Assembly: GCA_963802575.1 (NCBI GenBank)
Contig: CAWDJF010000006.1
Location: 434,001 to 498,000 of the forward strand
Length of the DNA: 64,000 bases
Reading direction: 5' to 3'
From: DATFTE01 sp963802575
Lineage (GTDB): Bacteria; Acidobacteriota; Terriglobia; Terriglobales; Acidobacteriaceae
The position numbers were made by a program, and so were the translations under genes. The notes under the pieces are model-generated. The model was given only the letters and a program-made list of their open reading frames with translations, did no database searches and was not told the DNA's origin. This document shows positions 18,083-27,421 of the stretch, one piece after another (positions within the stretch are counted from its first letter, which is position 1; the number at the start of each line of letters is the position of its first letter).

Positions 18083-18643
18083 ATGCACATCTCCGGCGAA
18101 TGGATTCTGCTGATCTTCATCATTCTGCTCGTTGCGATCATCCTGCTCACGATGCATCTCACCGAACTCGGACACATCATCCACCAGCGCATCCCCGACC
18201 GCCCGCGCCGCCGCCTCTTCTTCGCTTCCATCAGCTTCTTCTTCACCTTCGTCGCGGTGCGCCTGCTGGTCGCCTCGATCACCCATCACATCGGGCCATT
18301 CAGCTACGTCGAAATGGGCGGACACCACATTCACCATCTCGTCTGGGGAATTCTGCTGCTGCTGATCACCGGCTACGCCACGCTCGCCGAAGTGGGCACT
18401 GGAGACACTCCCGTCTCTCTCTTCATGAGCCGCCTATTGTCGTTGAGTTATGGAATCGGCGCGGCGCTCACGCTCGATGAGTTCGCCATCTGGCTCAATC
18501 TCGACGCTCTCGATTACTGGGGACGCCAGAACCGGGAGAGCATCGACGCGATCGTGATTTTCGGAGCCTTGCTGGCGATCGGCGCCTGGGGCGCACCGTT
18601 ATTTCAGTGGGTCGATCCGCAGAAAACATCCACGCAGAAGTAA
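18083..18643 (+). CDS. Conserved membrane protein of unknown function, five helices
   Basis: 186 aa. Helices at about 7-24, 45-66, 84-101, 113-130 and 153-170. A histidine cluster HHIHHLVWG (81-89) opens helix 3; LTLDEFAIWL (130-139) and RESIDAIVIFGALL (151-164) are the other recognisable blocks. I recall similar unnamed membrane proteins in actinobacteria and acidobacteria but no assigned function. The clustered His residues near a membrane surface would suit metal or heme binding, which is speculation. The start is ATG 18083; the in-frame extension upstream lies in repeat sequence. Convergent with the next gene, 3 nt apart. Confidence 0.75.
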   Translation: MHISGEWILLIFIILLVAIILLTMHLTELGHIIHQRIPDRPRRRLFFASISFFFTFVAVRLLVASITHHIGPFSYVEMGGHHIHHLVWGILLLLITGYATLAEVGTGDTPVSLFMSRLLSLSYGIGAALTLDEFAIWLNLDALDYWGRQNRESIDAIVIFGALLAIGAWGAPLFQWVDPQKTSTQK

Positions 18644-18646
18644 TCG

Positions 18647-19657
18647 CTACTTCGCCCCTTGCGCGCGCGCAATCAATTTCTTCAGTTTGCCTTCAATCGA
18701 CGCATCCCCAATATGCTGATCCTGCAGGATGCCGTCAGCATCAATGGTGAATGTCTGCGGGATCGCATGCACGCCAAACATGGTCGCGATCGGACCGTTG
18801 AACCCGCCATCGCGATATTGCGGCCAGGTCATCTCGTTCTTAGCCATAAAGTCCTTCCACTTCTGCTCATCGTCATCGAGGCTCACACTCAGCACTATCA
18901 GAGGCTGGCCATTGAATTTGCGCGCAATTTCACGCACGTGCGGCAAGGCCTCCCGGCACGGAGGACACCACGTGGCCCAGAAGTCGATCAGCACCACCTT
19001 CCCCTTCAGATCGTCGAGCGAAACGCGCTGCCCATCGGTGGTCGTGATGGCAAAGGCCGGAGCCATCCTCGCCCGCGCCAGTTCCGGATCGTCAATGTAG
19101 CGCAATGCGCGCTGGCGAAAGGGATCGTCCGCGGAGCGCATGCTCACGAATTGCTGAAACTGCTTTTTCGCCGCATCGTCCTGTTTAAGGTCGGCTAGGA
19201 TTAGTCCGTCGGAGAAGAACGCATCGGGAAAATTCGATGCCGCCGCCAGCGCCTTGGTCATCTCATCGTGCGCGCGGGTAAAGCATTCGTCCTTGTGCTT
19301 GTCCTTCCCTTCGTCACGCAGGATAAGGCCCAACTGGTAGTGTGCCAGAGCGGTTTCCTTCGCGCCTTGGGCCTCGGCGATCATTTCCTGCCCCGCGGCT
19401 TCGGCGGTCTTCCAATCGCGCAATTCGACTCCGTAGCGGATCATCTTCTGCTGGCATGAGTGGCAGTGCCCATCGTCTTGCTTGTCGGCTTTCTTGAAAC
19501 TGTCGAGCGCAGCCTCGTAGTTTCGCTCCTGCAGGAAATCAAGACCCTGCTTGTAGGACTTCTTCGCCTTCTCGTTGGCGGGACCGTCTCCCCCATCCTC
19601 GGCCAAGGTGGGAATCACAATTCCAAGTAGAAGCAGCAGACACGCGAAGTAGCGCAC
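18647..19657 (-). CDS. Secreted TPR-thioredoxin (TlpA/ResA-like) fusion
   Basis: 336 aa. The start is GTG 19657, with GAGG 5 nt upstream. It opens with a signal peptide (RYFACLLLLLGIVIP), then TPR-like helical repeats (~30-195), then a TlpA-type thioredoxin domain (~200-336) with active site WCPPC near residue 231 and the cis-Pro in HAIPQTF. It should act as an exported thiol:disulfide reductase; TlpA-like proteins commonly serve cytochrome c or oxidase assembly, so a link with the ccm genes 10 kb away is possible but unproven. A CHSCQQ motif inside the TPR half could be a second redox or metal site. Confidence 0.9.
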   Translation of the reverse strand: MRYFACLLLLLGIVIPTLAEDGGDGPANEKAKKSYKQGLDFLQERNYEAALDSFKKADKQDDGHCHSCQQKMIRYGVELRDWKTAEAAGQEMIAEAQGAKETALAHYQLGLILRDEGKDKHKDECFTRAHDEMTKALAAASNFPDAFFSDGLILADLKQDDAAKKQFQQFVSMRSADDPFRQRALRYIDDPELARARMAPAFAITTTDGQRVSLDDLKGKVVLIDFWATWCPPCREALPHVREIARKFNGQPLIVLSVSLDDDEQKWKDFMAKNEMTWPQYRDGGFNGPIATMFGVHAIPQTFTIDADGILQDQHIGDASIEGKLKKLIARAQGAK

Positions 19658-19958
19658 AGGCACCTCAAGATCGGACGATTGTTCACACACAGCAAATCGC
19701 GCGAAAATCGACTCTCAATTGTTAGGGGGAAGCCAGATTGTAGCAGGCGATTCCGTGTCGCCTCTCGCCATTCCCCCGAACCAACCTCAGGAATGCCGAA
19801 TTTTTACGCCAAAACCCGGGTTGACCTTCTTCAATATCTCCTCGCGATTCATCAACTTACTAGATGACCTCCGATTTACCTCCGGTGTATTGCGAATTGA
19901 CGATCTGGGGTTCTAGAAGTGGGGCCATGACGCATCCATCCATCGAGAGAGGTGCCCC
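19658..19958. other. Divergent intergenic region
   Basis: 300 nt between the TlpA gene and the DUF4252-like gene. It must hold promoters for both; I see no clear -35/-10 pair. The plus-strand gene has the ribosome site GAGAGGTG (19947-19954). No ORF worth calling. Confidence 0.35.
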
Positions 19959-20510
19959 ATGCGGCTTTCCCACATCGTCCTTGCAACCCTGATTGCGATT
20001 TCCACAGCCGGATTGTCCCAGGCCCAAGAGCAGGACTTCATGCCCCGGGAGGTCGATTCGCTTCGGCAGAACGCTTCCTCCAAGACCGAGTTCACCCTGG
20101 ACCATTCCATGCTGGTCATTGCTTCGAAGCTCGACCAGGACAACGAGGACCTTCGCCGTGTCGTCGCCGGAGTCAGCGGAGTCTCGGTCCACCGCTACCA
20201 TTACGCCGAGCCCGGCATGTACGACCCTGAGACCTTCCGCGCCATGAACGACGACTACCACGCGGCCGGCTGGAAACAGTTAATGAGCAACCATGAGAAG
20301 AACGGCGGTCCGGGCGTCACTGATCTCTGGATACGTTTCGACCACAACGCCATCACCAACGTCGCCATTCTGATGGCGCGAGCCAATGAAGTCGATTTTT
20401 TCGTAGTCTCGGGTTCGATCAGCCCGCTCGACCTCTCGCATCTCGGCGGACACTTCGGCATCCCCAAGATCGACGGCGGAGTCGAAGTGCCAAACACACG
20501 CCATCAGTAG
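19959..20510 (+). CDS. Secreted DUF4252-like protein
   Basis: 183 aa with a signal peptide ending LSQAQ (~residue 23). The block FTLDHSMLVIASKL and the following RRVVAGVSGVSVHRY resemble DUF4252, a small alpha/beta exported domain of unknown function found in Bacteroidetes and acidobacteria; WIRFDHNAITNVAILMAR and FFVVSGSISPLDLSHL continue it. In other bacteria such genes often lie next to an extracytoplasmic sigma factor; none is present here. The start is supported by GAGAGGTG 5 nt upstream. Confidence 0.7.
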   Translation: MRLSHIVLATLIAISTAGLSQAQEQDFMPREVDSLRQNASSKTEFTLDHSMLVIASKLDQDNEDLRRVVAGVSGVSVHRYHYAEPGMYDPETFRAMNDDYHAAGWKQLMSNHEKNGGPGVTDLWIRFDHNAITNVAILMARANEVDFFVVSGSISPLDLSHLGGHFGIPKIDGGVEVPNTRHQ

Positions 20511-20645
20511 TTAACCAGGGGCGCCCATCGCCGGGCCCATTACGGCAAAGATGGGAGTCGGACAGCCGATTGTCATGCAACGTGAAGGTGGATTCCAGGT
20601 TCTCCTGAAGCCCGGAGCCTGACGCCCGATTCTGAAGACTGACGA

Positions 20646-22052
20646 CTATTGCCCCGCCTCTTCCCGAATCCTCGCCCACGCCCGTTCCACGTGCCGCTCC
20701 CGTGTATTCGTCTGCCCGACACAAAACCGCAACGTCAACTTGTCATTCAACCGCGTATGCGTAAGGTATAAATCCCCGCTCGCATTCAGCCGGTCCATCA
20801 ACTTCTGATTCGCTTCATCCCCAGCTTTCATGCGGAAGCAAATTAAATTCAGCGGTACTGGCGCCACCACTTCAAATCGACTGTCGCCTCTTACCCACTC
20901 GGCGAACTGCTGCGCCAGCCGTACATGCTCGCGCACGTGATGCTGCAATCCCTCAACGCCATAGTGTCGAATGACGAACCACAGCTTCAGCGCGCGAAAA
21001 CGCCGGCCCAACGGAATTTGCCAGTCGCGATAATCGAACACCGCCCCCGATTCCGTCGCTTGATTCTTCAAATACTCCGGCAAAACGCTCAACGCCTGAA
21101 TCAGCGCCTTGCGATCCGCCACCCAGAACGCGTCGCAATCGAAGGTCGTGAACATCCACTTGTGCGGATTGAACTCGTAACTATCGGCCAACTCCACGCC
21201 GTCGTGAATGTGACGAAATTCCGGACACAACGCCGCCGTCCCCGACATCGCCGCATCCACGTGCAGCCAAAGATTATTTTCGCGGCAGATGCGCGCAATC
21301 TCACGTACCGGATCCATCGCATTCGACGAAGTCGTCCCTACCGTCGCGCACACAAAACACGGAATCAATCCCGCGCGCCGATCTTCCGCGACCTGGCGCT
21401 CAAGTTCATCCACCCGCATAGCAAACTTCTCATCGACCGCAATCGATCGCAGATTCGCCCTCCCCAACCCGGCGATCTTCACCGCCTTTTCAATCGAGGA
21501 ATGCGCCTGGCTCGACGTATACGCCACCAACTTCCCATTGCATCCACGTTCGTTCGACGCGAATCCCGTCGCCCGCTCCCTCGCCGCCAGCAACGCACAA
21601 AGGGACGCACTCGAAGCTGTGTCCTGAATCACACCTCCGCCGGTGGATGACGAAAGAAATTTCTCCGGCAGGCCCAGCATTCCGGCCAGCCAATCCATCA
21701 CATGCGTCTCGAGTTCCGTGCACGCAGGACTCGTCGCCCACAACATTCCCTGCACGCCCAATCCCGAAGAAAGCAAGTCCCCCAGAATCGCCGGACCCGA
21801 GCCATTGCTGGGGAAATACGCATAAAAATTCGGGGATTGCCAGTGCGTGATGCCCGGCAAAATAACCTTCTCGACATCCACCAGAAGCGCAGAAAAGTCC
21901 TCTCCCCGCCCCGGCGGATCCTTCGGCAGCGAAGCCCGGATCTCTCCCGGCTTCGCCTGCGAGAGCACAGGAAAAGATTCGATGCGCGCAAAGTAATTCG
22001 CCAGCCAGTCGATCACCTCGTGGCCATGCCGGCGAAACTCTTCGGGAGACAT
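20646..22052 (-). CDS. PLP-dependent aromatic-L-amino-acid decarboxylase family protein
   Basis: 468 aa, group II decarboxylase. The PLP lysine is K298 in NPHKWMFTTFDC; HVDAAMSGTAALCPEFR carries the Asp that binds the PLP ring; the N-terminus FRRHGHEVIDWLANY is standard. By family it would decarboxylate tryptophan, tyrosine, DOPA or related amino acids to amines; the substrate cannot be told from sequence. The start is ATG 22052 (SPEEFRR...), preceded by AGAGAAG; in-frame codons reach 22172 but show no family match. Confidence 0.93.
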   Translation of the reverse strand: MSPEEFRRHGHEVIDWLANYFARIESFPVLSQAKPGEIRASLPKDPPGRGEDFSALLVDVEKVILPGITHWQSPNFYAYFPSNGSGPAILGDLLSSGLGVQGMLWATSPACTELETHVMDWLAGMLGLPEKFLSSSTGGGVIQDTASSASLCALLAARERATGFASNERGCNGKLVAYTSSQAHSSIEKAVKIAGLGRANLRSIAVDEKFAMRVDELERQVAEDRRAGLIPCFVCATVGTTSSNAMDPVREIARICRENNLWLHVDAAMSGTAALCPEFRHIHDGVELADSYEFNPHKWMFTTFDCDAFWVADRKALIQALSVLPEYLKNQATESGAVFDYRDWQIPLGRRFRALKLWFVIRHYGVEGLQHHVREHVRLAQQFAEWVRGDSRFEVVAPVPLNLICFRMKAGDEANQKLMDRLNASGDLYLTHTRLNDKLTLRFCVGQTNTRERHVERAWARIREEAGQ

Positions 22053-22241
22053 GTGGAATGACTTCTCTTTAGGCAGAAAACCTCCAAACAAATTGTTGAT
22101 TTTCGATTGAAAAACCGCACCCGCCGGTTCTCTCAGCGAACTCTGCGCAACCTCGGCGGCCTCGGCGGTCAAAAGCTTTTGACTTGCTTTATGTTCTTAG
22201 CGACCTCTGCAGTGAACCAATCTGCATTCAAAAATCAACAA

Positions 22242-23009
22242 TCAACAACCTAAAATCCCATAAAACACCCGCGTGTCGTATTCCAAACCAACCCGCCCAT
22301 CCAGCTGATGCCGATTAAAAATCTTTCTCATCTCCTCGAGCATTAGCTCGTAATTCTTCTGGCCCGGCTGCGGCGTATACGACGAAGACAGCAATCGACC
22401 TTCGATCCCTTCATAGTCGAAACGCTGTTCGAACTTGAAAACCCGTTCCTGAAACGCCGCCGGCGCAAAGAAGTCCTTAATCTCCGCCGTGGTCCTTTCA
22501 TGCCGCACCTCTTTGTAATCGGTCCCGTACTTCAGCAGCATTTCTTCGTACGCCCGCAAGAACGGCGTCGAATCCGTCAGCCGCTCGTTCCACAGCAGCG
22601 CTACCCATCCACCAGGCTTCAGAATGCGTACAAACTCGCGCCGTGCTCGCGGACGATCGAACCAGTGCGCCGCCTGTGCCGCCGTCACCAGATCGACGCT
22701 ATGATCGGCCAGATTCGTCGCCTCCGCCGTGCCGGCCACGCTGGTGAATCGCGGATAGCTCTTCAAGAATTCCTCGCCCGCCTTGCGCATCTCTGTATTC
22801 GGTTCCACGCCATACACAGGGTTGCCATTCGACAGCAACCACCGTGTCCAAATGCCAGTTCCGGAAGCGATGTCGGCGACGGCGCTTTCCGAGGTCAGGC
22901 CACAGTCTTTTTTGAGGAGATCGAGAACTTCCGCAGGATATCCAGGCCGGTAGCGAACATAATTGTCGACACGAGAAGAAAAACGCTGGGTAGCATCGGT
23001 GGCAGGCAT
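22242..23009 (-). CDS. Class I SAM-dependent methyltransferase
   Basis: 255 aa. Motif I is ADIASGTGIWTRWLL near residue 45, the acidic residue binding the SAM ribose is in YGVEPN, and the motif after it is AAQAAHWFD. The lead RFSSRVDNYVRYRPGYP is typical of a widespread methyltransferase_11 subgroup of unknown substrate. It could follow the PLP decarboxylase in function, but the genes are separated by 190 nt and only share direction. Confidence 0.88.
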   Translation of the reverse strand: MPATDATQRFSSRVDNYVRYRPGYPAEVLDLLKKDCGLTSESAVADIASGTGIWTRWLLSNGNPVYGVEPNTEMRKAGEEFLKSYPRFTSVAGTAEATNLADHSVDLVTAAQAAHWFDRPRARREFVRILKPGGWVALLWNERLTDSTPFLRAYEEMLLKYGTDYKEVRHERTTAEIKDFFAPAAFQERVFKFEQRFDYEGIEGRLLSSSYTPQPGQKNYELMLEEMRKIFNRHQLDGRVGLEYDTRVFYGILGC

Positions 23010-23133
23010 GCCACCAGTTTATCGGATTGTCCGGGGACAAGACTGTGCAGAAACTTGAAGATCAAGCGCCGGCTTCTGCCGTTGCTAATCTCCTCGATCT
23101 TCACTTGCCTTGGGGCAAAGGGCTTCCAAACTT

Positions 23134-24219
23134 CTACTTCCCGTCATTCAAATACACCACCAGGTTCGAACTGTTCTGGCCGGTGACCACGAAGTCCATG
23201 TGGCCGTCGCCATTCAAATCCACCGCGGCCACTCCCATCGGAAGCTGCCCTACCGGCAGCGGGCCTACATCCAACACAAAGGTTCCATCGCCCACGCCGC
23301 TAAGCACAAAGGCGTTCGTCGCCGAACTGTAGACGATATCGGCAATGCCATCGCCGTTGAAATCTGCCACCGCCAGGCCCCCCACTCGAGTCGTGGTGTT
23401 GTAAGAGAAGCTCGGCGGATTGAAGGTTCCATCGCCATTTCCCAACTCGATAGAAATAGAAGTTCCTCCGGTAGTTGTGGTCACGAGATCGAGCTTGCCG
23501 TCTCCATTCACATCCGTCGCCACGATCGTCCCCGGCCCCTGGGCGGAATAGGTCTTCATTGGCCCCAGCGTGCCATCTCCCTTCCCCAACGACACGTCCA
23601 CTTTGCCCAGGTCGGACGCCGCCACATCCAGATGTCCATCTCCATTGAAATCGGCGAGCACCAGTTGCTCAGGAGCGTTCCCGTTATAAGTGGAGGGCGT
23701 TCCGAACGTGCCGTCCCCTTTGCCCAACAAAACCGCAAAGCCATTCACTGTCTGCGTCTGCAGAGTGCTCGCGACGATATCGGGATTTCCATCGCCGTTC
23801 AGATCACCCACTGCCGCGTAAATCACATTGGTATTCGGCACGTTGTACATGACCGGCGGCTGAAATCGCCCATTCCCCTTGCCGAGCAGGACTGCAAGAT
23901 TCGCAGGCTGGCCGTTGCCTCCGGTCACTATATCGAGGATGCCGTCGTGGTTCAGGTCGGCAAGCGGCAGATAGTATCCGCCGTACAAAAACGGCAACAC
24001 GATTGGCCGCTGCAGCGTGCCATCGCCATTCCCCAGAAAAACAACCACGCCCGTAATACCAACAAGCAAATCCATCTTGCCATCGCCGTTCAAATCGGCC
24101 GCTACCACTGTCCCCGGCGTGCCCGGAACTTGATAGCCCTTCCCAGGAAGAAAACCGGCGTGGGCGAGGCCGGCGAAGAGGACGACAAGAAGAAAGAGTG
24201 CTGGCTTTGAATACTTCAC
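23134..24219 (-). CDS. Secreted FG-GAP/VCBS-repeat propeller protein
   Basis: 361 aa. Signal peptide 1-21 (ends LAHA); then seven FG-GAP units with DLNGDGKMD-type calcium loops, just enough for one closed seven-bladed propeller. Unlike the two large propeller proteins in this window it has no C-terminal membrane/lipobox tail, so it is probably released or periplasmic. Ligand unknown. The start is GTG 24219 with GGAGG 6 nt upstream. Confidence 0.88.
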   Translation of the reverse strand: MKYSKPALFLLVVLFAGLAHAGFLPGKGYQVPGTPGTVVAADLNGDGKMDLLVGITGVVVFLGNGDGTLQRPIVLPFLYGGYYLPLADLNHDGILDIVTGGNGQPANLAVLLGKGNGRFQPPVMYNVPNTNVIYAAVGDLNGDGNPDIVASTLQTQTVNGFAVLLGKGDGTFGTPSTYNGNAPEQLVLADFNGDGHLDVAASDLGKVDVSLGKGDGTLGPMKTYSAQGPGTIVATDVNGDGKLDLVTTTTGGTSISIELGNGDGTFNPPSFSYNTTTRVGGLAVADFNGDGIADIVYSSATNAFVLSGVGDGTFVLDVGPLPVGQLPMGVAAVDLNGDGHMDFVVTGQNSSNLVVYLNDGK

Positions 24220-24545
24220 GGGAATCCTCCGGGCAGAAGCTGAAGCGCGCGGGACTTTATCACGTCATCGCCATCACCACAACGGAGAAGAAAGGACTAC
24301 TGTCAATTCACCATGAAATCTTTTGCACTTAATGTACGTATGGGCTTCTTCAATTCTGACGTCATTGCGATGCTGAGCGAGGCGAGGAGGAGGATCGGGC
24401 GCGCGAACCGTATCGGTACCTGTCACGCGCCAGAAGCTTCGACCTGACGGTCTAAGGATGATGTAGGGCATAGATCCCGGCCCTGCGACCCGCGACCGGC
24501 CACCGGCGACCGCGTCTTTGGCGGACAAATTGCTAAAATCCTCCC
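24220..24545. other. Divergent gap with diverged repeats upstream of proB
   Basis: 326 nt. 24357-24470 is a diverged copy of the CTGAGCGA...GATGATG repeat (arms GGGCGCGCGAACC / TCACGCGCC), and 24478-24512 carries the CGACCCGCGACCGGCCACCGGCGACCG word. No promoter hexamers stand out and I see no ORF. Confidence 0.45.
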
Positions 24546-25298
24546 ATGCGCCTCGTCGTCAAAGTGGGCACCAGCCTGATCGCGCCCGGTGGACGCATCG
24601 ATAACAACCGCATGCGCGCGCTGATCGACCAGCTCGATCTCTCGCACCACGAGTACTTGATCGTCTCCTCCGGCGCCATCGCCTCCGGCATGTCGAACCT
24701 GGGTCTCGGCGAGAAGCCCTCCAGCGTGCCCCTGATGCAAGCTTGCGCGGCCGTTGGCCAGAGCCTTCTGATGCACACCTACGAGCAACTTTTCTTCGGC
24801 AAAAAAGTAGTGGCACAATTGCTGCTATCGAGCGACGACTTCACTTCTCCCGTGCGCTACAAGAATCTGCAGAACGCCCTGCACCAGCTTTTGAAGTTAG
24901 GTGTCGTCCCGGTAGTCAACGAAAATGACAGCGTCTCTGTCCGCGAATTGGTGGGGGCATTCGGCGACAACGACGAGCTCAGCGCCCTGCTCGCAACCGC
25001 AGTCAAAGCCGACTGGCTGCTGCTGCTGACCGATGTCGACGGCTTCTACGTCCCTAACGGTAAGAGAAACAAGCTGATGCGGACCGTCCGCAAACTTACC
25101 CCCGACATGGAAGCTTTATGCAACGGGCACGGAAAACTCGGGACGGGGGGAATGCGATCTAAGATACGCGCAGCCAAAACTGCCAGCGAAGCGGGAGTGC
25201 ATGTGGCCATCGTTAACGGGCGCCACGCCCATGCAATCCCCTGGGCGATCGAACGCAAGATTGGAACGTACTTCCCTCCCCAGAGACAGTCTTCGTGA
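24546..25298 (+). CDS. proB: Glutamate 5-kinase, short form without PUA domain
   Basis: 250 aa: the amino-acid kinase domain only. It phosphorylates glutamate for proline synthesis in the cytoplasm. Motifs: VVKVGTSL at the N-terminus (ATP site), IVSSGAIASG, NENDSVSV, FGDNDELSA, and GTGGMRSKI (conserved GTGGM). The E. coli enzyme is 367 aa because of a C-terminal PUA domain, absent here. The stop overlaps the proA start (GTGA, 25295-25298), so the two are translationally coupled, which suits handover of unstable glutamyl phosphate. Confidence 0.96.
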   Translation: MRLVVKVGTSLIAPGGRIDNNRMRALIDQLDLSHHEYLIVSSGAIASGMSNLGLGEKPSSVPLMQACAAVGQSLLMHTYEQLFFGKKVVAQLLLSSDDFTSPVRYKNLQNALHQLLKLGVVPVVNENDSVSVRELVGAFGDNDELSALLATAVKADWLLLLTDVDGFYVPNGKRNKLMRTVRKLTPDMEALCNGHGKLGTGGMRSKIRAAKTASEAGVHVAIVNGRHAHAIPWAIERKIGTYFPPQRQSS

Positions 25299-26554
25299 CA
25301 GCCACCAACGCTATGAGCTCTTTCTCGACCGGCGAAAAATTGCTACGCGCCAAAGCCGCGGCACCGTTGCTCTCACAGCTCTCCACTTCGCAGAAGAATG
25401 CCATCCTGCTGGTCATGGCCGATGCCCTCGAGGCCGAGGCTCGATCGATTCTCGAAGCCAATCGTACCGATATCGAATCTTCCGGCCTGGTGGGAGCCAT
25501 GCGCGAACGCCTTACTCTCGATCATGGGCGCGTGCGCGAGATGGCTCGCGGCGTCCGCGATGTAGCCAATCTTCCCGACCCCATTAACGAAACCCTCGCA
25601 GAGTTCAAACGCCCTAACGGCCTGCGCATCCGCAAGCTGCGCGTTCCGCTCGGAGTGATTGGCATCATCTACGAGTCGCGCCCCAACGTTACGGTCGACA
25701 CCGTCGCCCTGGCGATCAAGACGGGCAACGCCATCGTCTTGCGCGGAGGCAAAGAAGCTCAGCGGAGCAACCAGTGCCTGGTAGAAATTCTGACCAGCGT
25801 TACCGGATTGCCCGAAGGCGCGATCCAGTTGCTCGACGCGAGCACGCGCGAGTCGACGCAGGAACTGATCAAAGCGCGCGGACTGGTCGATGTGCTCATT
25901 CCGCGCGGGGGACCCGAACTGATTTCCTATGTCGCCGACAACGCAACCGTACCCGTCATTGAGACCGGCGCGGGGAACTGCCACATCTTCGTCGACGAAT
26001 CGGCCGATCTCGATATGGCTGACGACATCGTGATCAATGCCAAGACGCAGCGCCCGTCCGTTTGCAATGCCGCCGAAAAACTTCTGGTGCACGAGAAGAT
26101 CGCCGCCGACTATGTTCCCCGTATCGTGAAGAGACTCGTCGACGCGGGAGTCGAAGTGCGCGGCGATGACGAGACTCGCCGCCTCGCTGATGGCGCCCAA
26201 GTCATTCCCGCCCATGAAGATGATTGGGGACAGGAATATCTACGCCTCTGTATGGCGGTGCGAGTCGTGCCAAGCGTAAAAGACGCCATCGCTCACATCA
26301 ACCACTATTCGACTAAACATTCCGACTCAATTGTGACCAGCGACGAAGCGAATGCCCGGCAATTTCTGCGCCAGATCGATTCCGCCGCGGTCTACTGGAA
26401 CGCCTCGACGCGCTTCACCGATGGGGCTGAGTTTGGCTTCGGCGCTGAGATGGGCATCAGCACGCAAAAACTCCACGCCCGCGGCCCCTTCGCCCTGGCC
26501 GAACTGACCTCCACGAAATACGAAGTAATCGGCACCGGCCAAATCCGTAAATAG
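25295..26554 (+). CDS. proA: Gamma-glutamyl phosphate reductase
   Basis: 419 aa, standard length. NADPH-dependent reduction of glutamyl phosphate to glutamate semialdehyde, second step of proline synthesis. The catalytic Cys lies in RPSVCNAAEKLLVH, the cofactor region in VILRGGKEA-like sequence (NAIVLRGGKEAQRSN), and the conserved GNCHIFVDESADLDMA block is present. The start is GTG 25295 overlapping the proB stop. Confidence 0.97.
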   Translation: MTATNAMSSFSTGEKLLRAKAAAPLLSQLSTSQKNAILLVMADALEAEARSILEANRTDIESSGLVGAMRERLTLDHGRVREMARGVRDVANLPDPINETLAEFKRPNGLRIRKLRVPLGVIGIIYESRPNVTVDTVALAIKTGNAIVLRGGKEAQRSNQCLVEILTSVTGLPEGAIQLLDASTRESTQELIKARGLVDVLIPRGGPELISYVADNATVPVIETGAGNCHIFVDESADLDMADDIVINAKTQRPSVCNAAEKLLVHEKIAADYVPRIVKRLVDAGVEVRGDDETRRLADGAQVIPAHEDDWGQEYLRLCMAVRVVPSVKDAIAHINHYSTKHSDSIVTSDEANARQFLRQIDSAAVYWNASTRFTDGAEFGFGAEMGISTQKLHARGPFALAELTSTKYEVIGTGQIRK

Positions 26555-26897
26555 AACCGGATAGCACCGGACGCCTTCGTCCGTTCTCGACGCAATATCT
26601 TTTAGCTATATGCGTGTAAACCTTACACAGTCCGTAATCGCGCTGGAAGGCCGCCTAGGGGCCTCCGCCCTCCGGACGACCTTCTAGGTCATCCTGTCAC
26701 TCAAGCATCGCCAGAGCGCATCCTGACGCTTCCTAAGGGCATCCTGGGAGTCGGGCTGAACCTTTAATTTACGTCCTGCCGTCGGCAAGAAAGTCCTAGC
26801 CTTGTTTTCAACAACTTAAAGCTAATATGATGAAAGCAAAGCCACTCTTCACCACCCTAGGCCACCGGAGGAGTAAAATCTCCATTCCCGTTCCAAA
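26555..26897. other. Intergenic region after proA
   Basis: 343 nt. It holds GGACGCCTTCGTCC (26569-26582), a hairpin related to those at 9040 and 30858; two GCATCCTG words (26717, 26749); and GGAGGAG at 26867-26873, about 25 nt before the next ATG and too far to serve it. No ORF with support. Confidence 0.4.
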
Positions 26898-27401
26898 ATG
26901 GGAAGATTCTCTGAGGATTCTGTCTTGCTCGACTGCAGCGACCTGGCTCCTGACTTCGATCTCCCCGTCCTCATCGGAGGTGTGAAGCAACGCTTCCATC
27001 TCCGCGAGCACAGCCAGAAGCAAAATCTCGTGCTTGCGTTCTATCCCTCGAACTGGGAGAAGATCAGCGCCGAGCAGATGATTGGCTACCAGGTCGAGCG
27101 CGAGAAATTCAAAGCGCACAACGCGGAAGTGGTTGGCATCACTGTCGATTCCATCATGAACATCACTTCATGGGAGCGCGACATCGGACCGTTTGATTAT
27201 TTTCTGTGCAGCGATTTCTGGCCGCATGGCCAGGTGTGCGAGCAATATGGCGTGTTGCGAAAAAGCGAACCGTTTTCCGGAGCCAGCGAACGCGCCGTGT
27301 TTCTCATCGATCAGATTGGCAAAGTGCGTTACAAACGAATTTATTCCGTCGACCAGAAGCCCGATCTCCCAGAAACTCTGGCGGCACTGCGAAGTTTATA
27401 A
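26898..27401 (+). CDS. Peroxiredoxin-fold protein lacking the peroxidatic cysteine
   Basis: 167 aa with the AhpC/TSA fold: APDFDLPVL, NLVLAFYP at 43-50, VVGITVDSI, SDFWPHGQV, AVFLIDQIGKVRY. In peroxiredoxins the catalytic Cys lies seven residues after FYP; here that residue is Ser57 (SNWEKIS), and the conserved Thr three before it is Glu54. It cannot use the normal peroxidase chemistry. Cys residues remain at 13 and around 101-110 but not in catalytic positions. It is followed 20 nt later by the M28 peptidase gene. The role is unknown: a divergent non-catalytic member or an adaptor. Confidence 0.85.
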   Translation: MGRFSEDSVLLDCSDLAPDFDLPVLIGGVKQRFHLREHSQKQNLVLAFYPSNWEKISAEQMIGYQVEREKFKAHNAEVVGITVDSIMNITSWERDIGPFDYFLCSDFWPHGQVCEQYGVLRKSEPFSGASERAVFLIDQIGKVRYKRIYSVDQKPDLPETLAALRSL

Positions 27402-27421
27402 ATGAACCCTTTAGGAGCCCG

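Noticed and set aside
23110..24210. 366-codon plus-strand frame over the small FG-GAP gene
   Set aside because: Complement of the DxNxDG repeats, which gives His/Arg repeats; no start signal.
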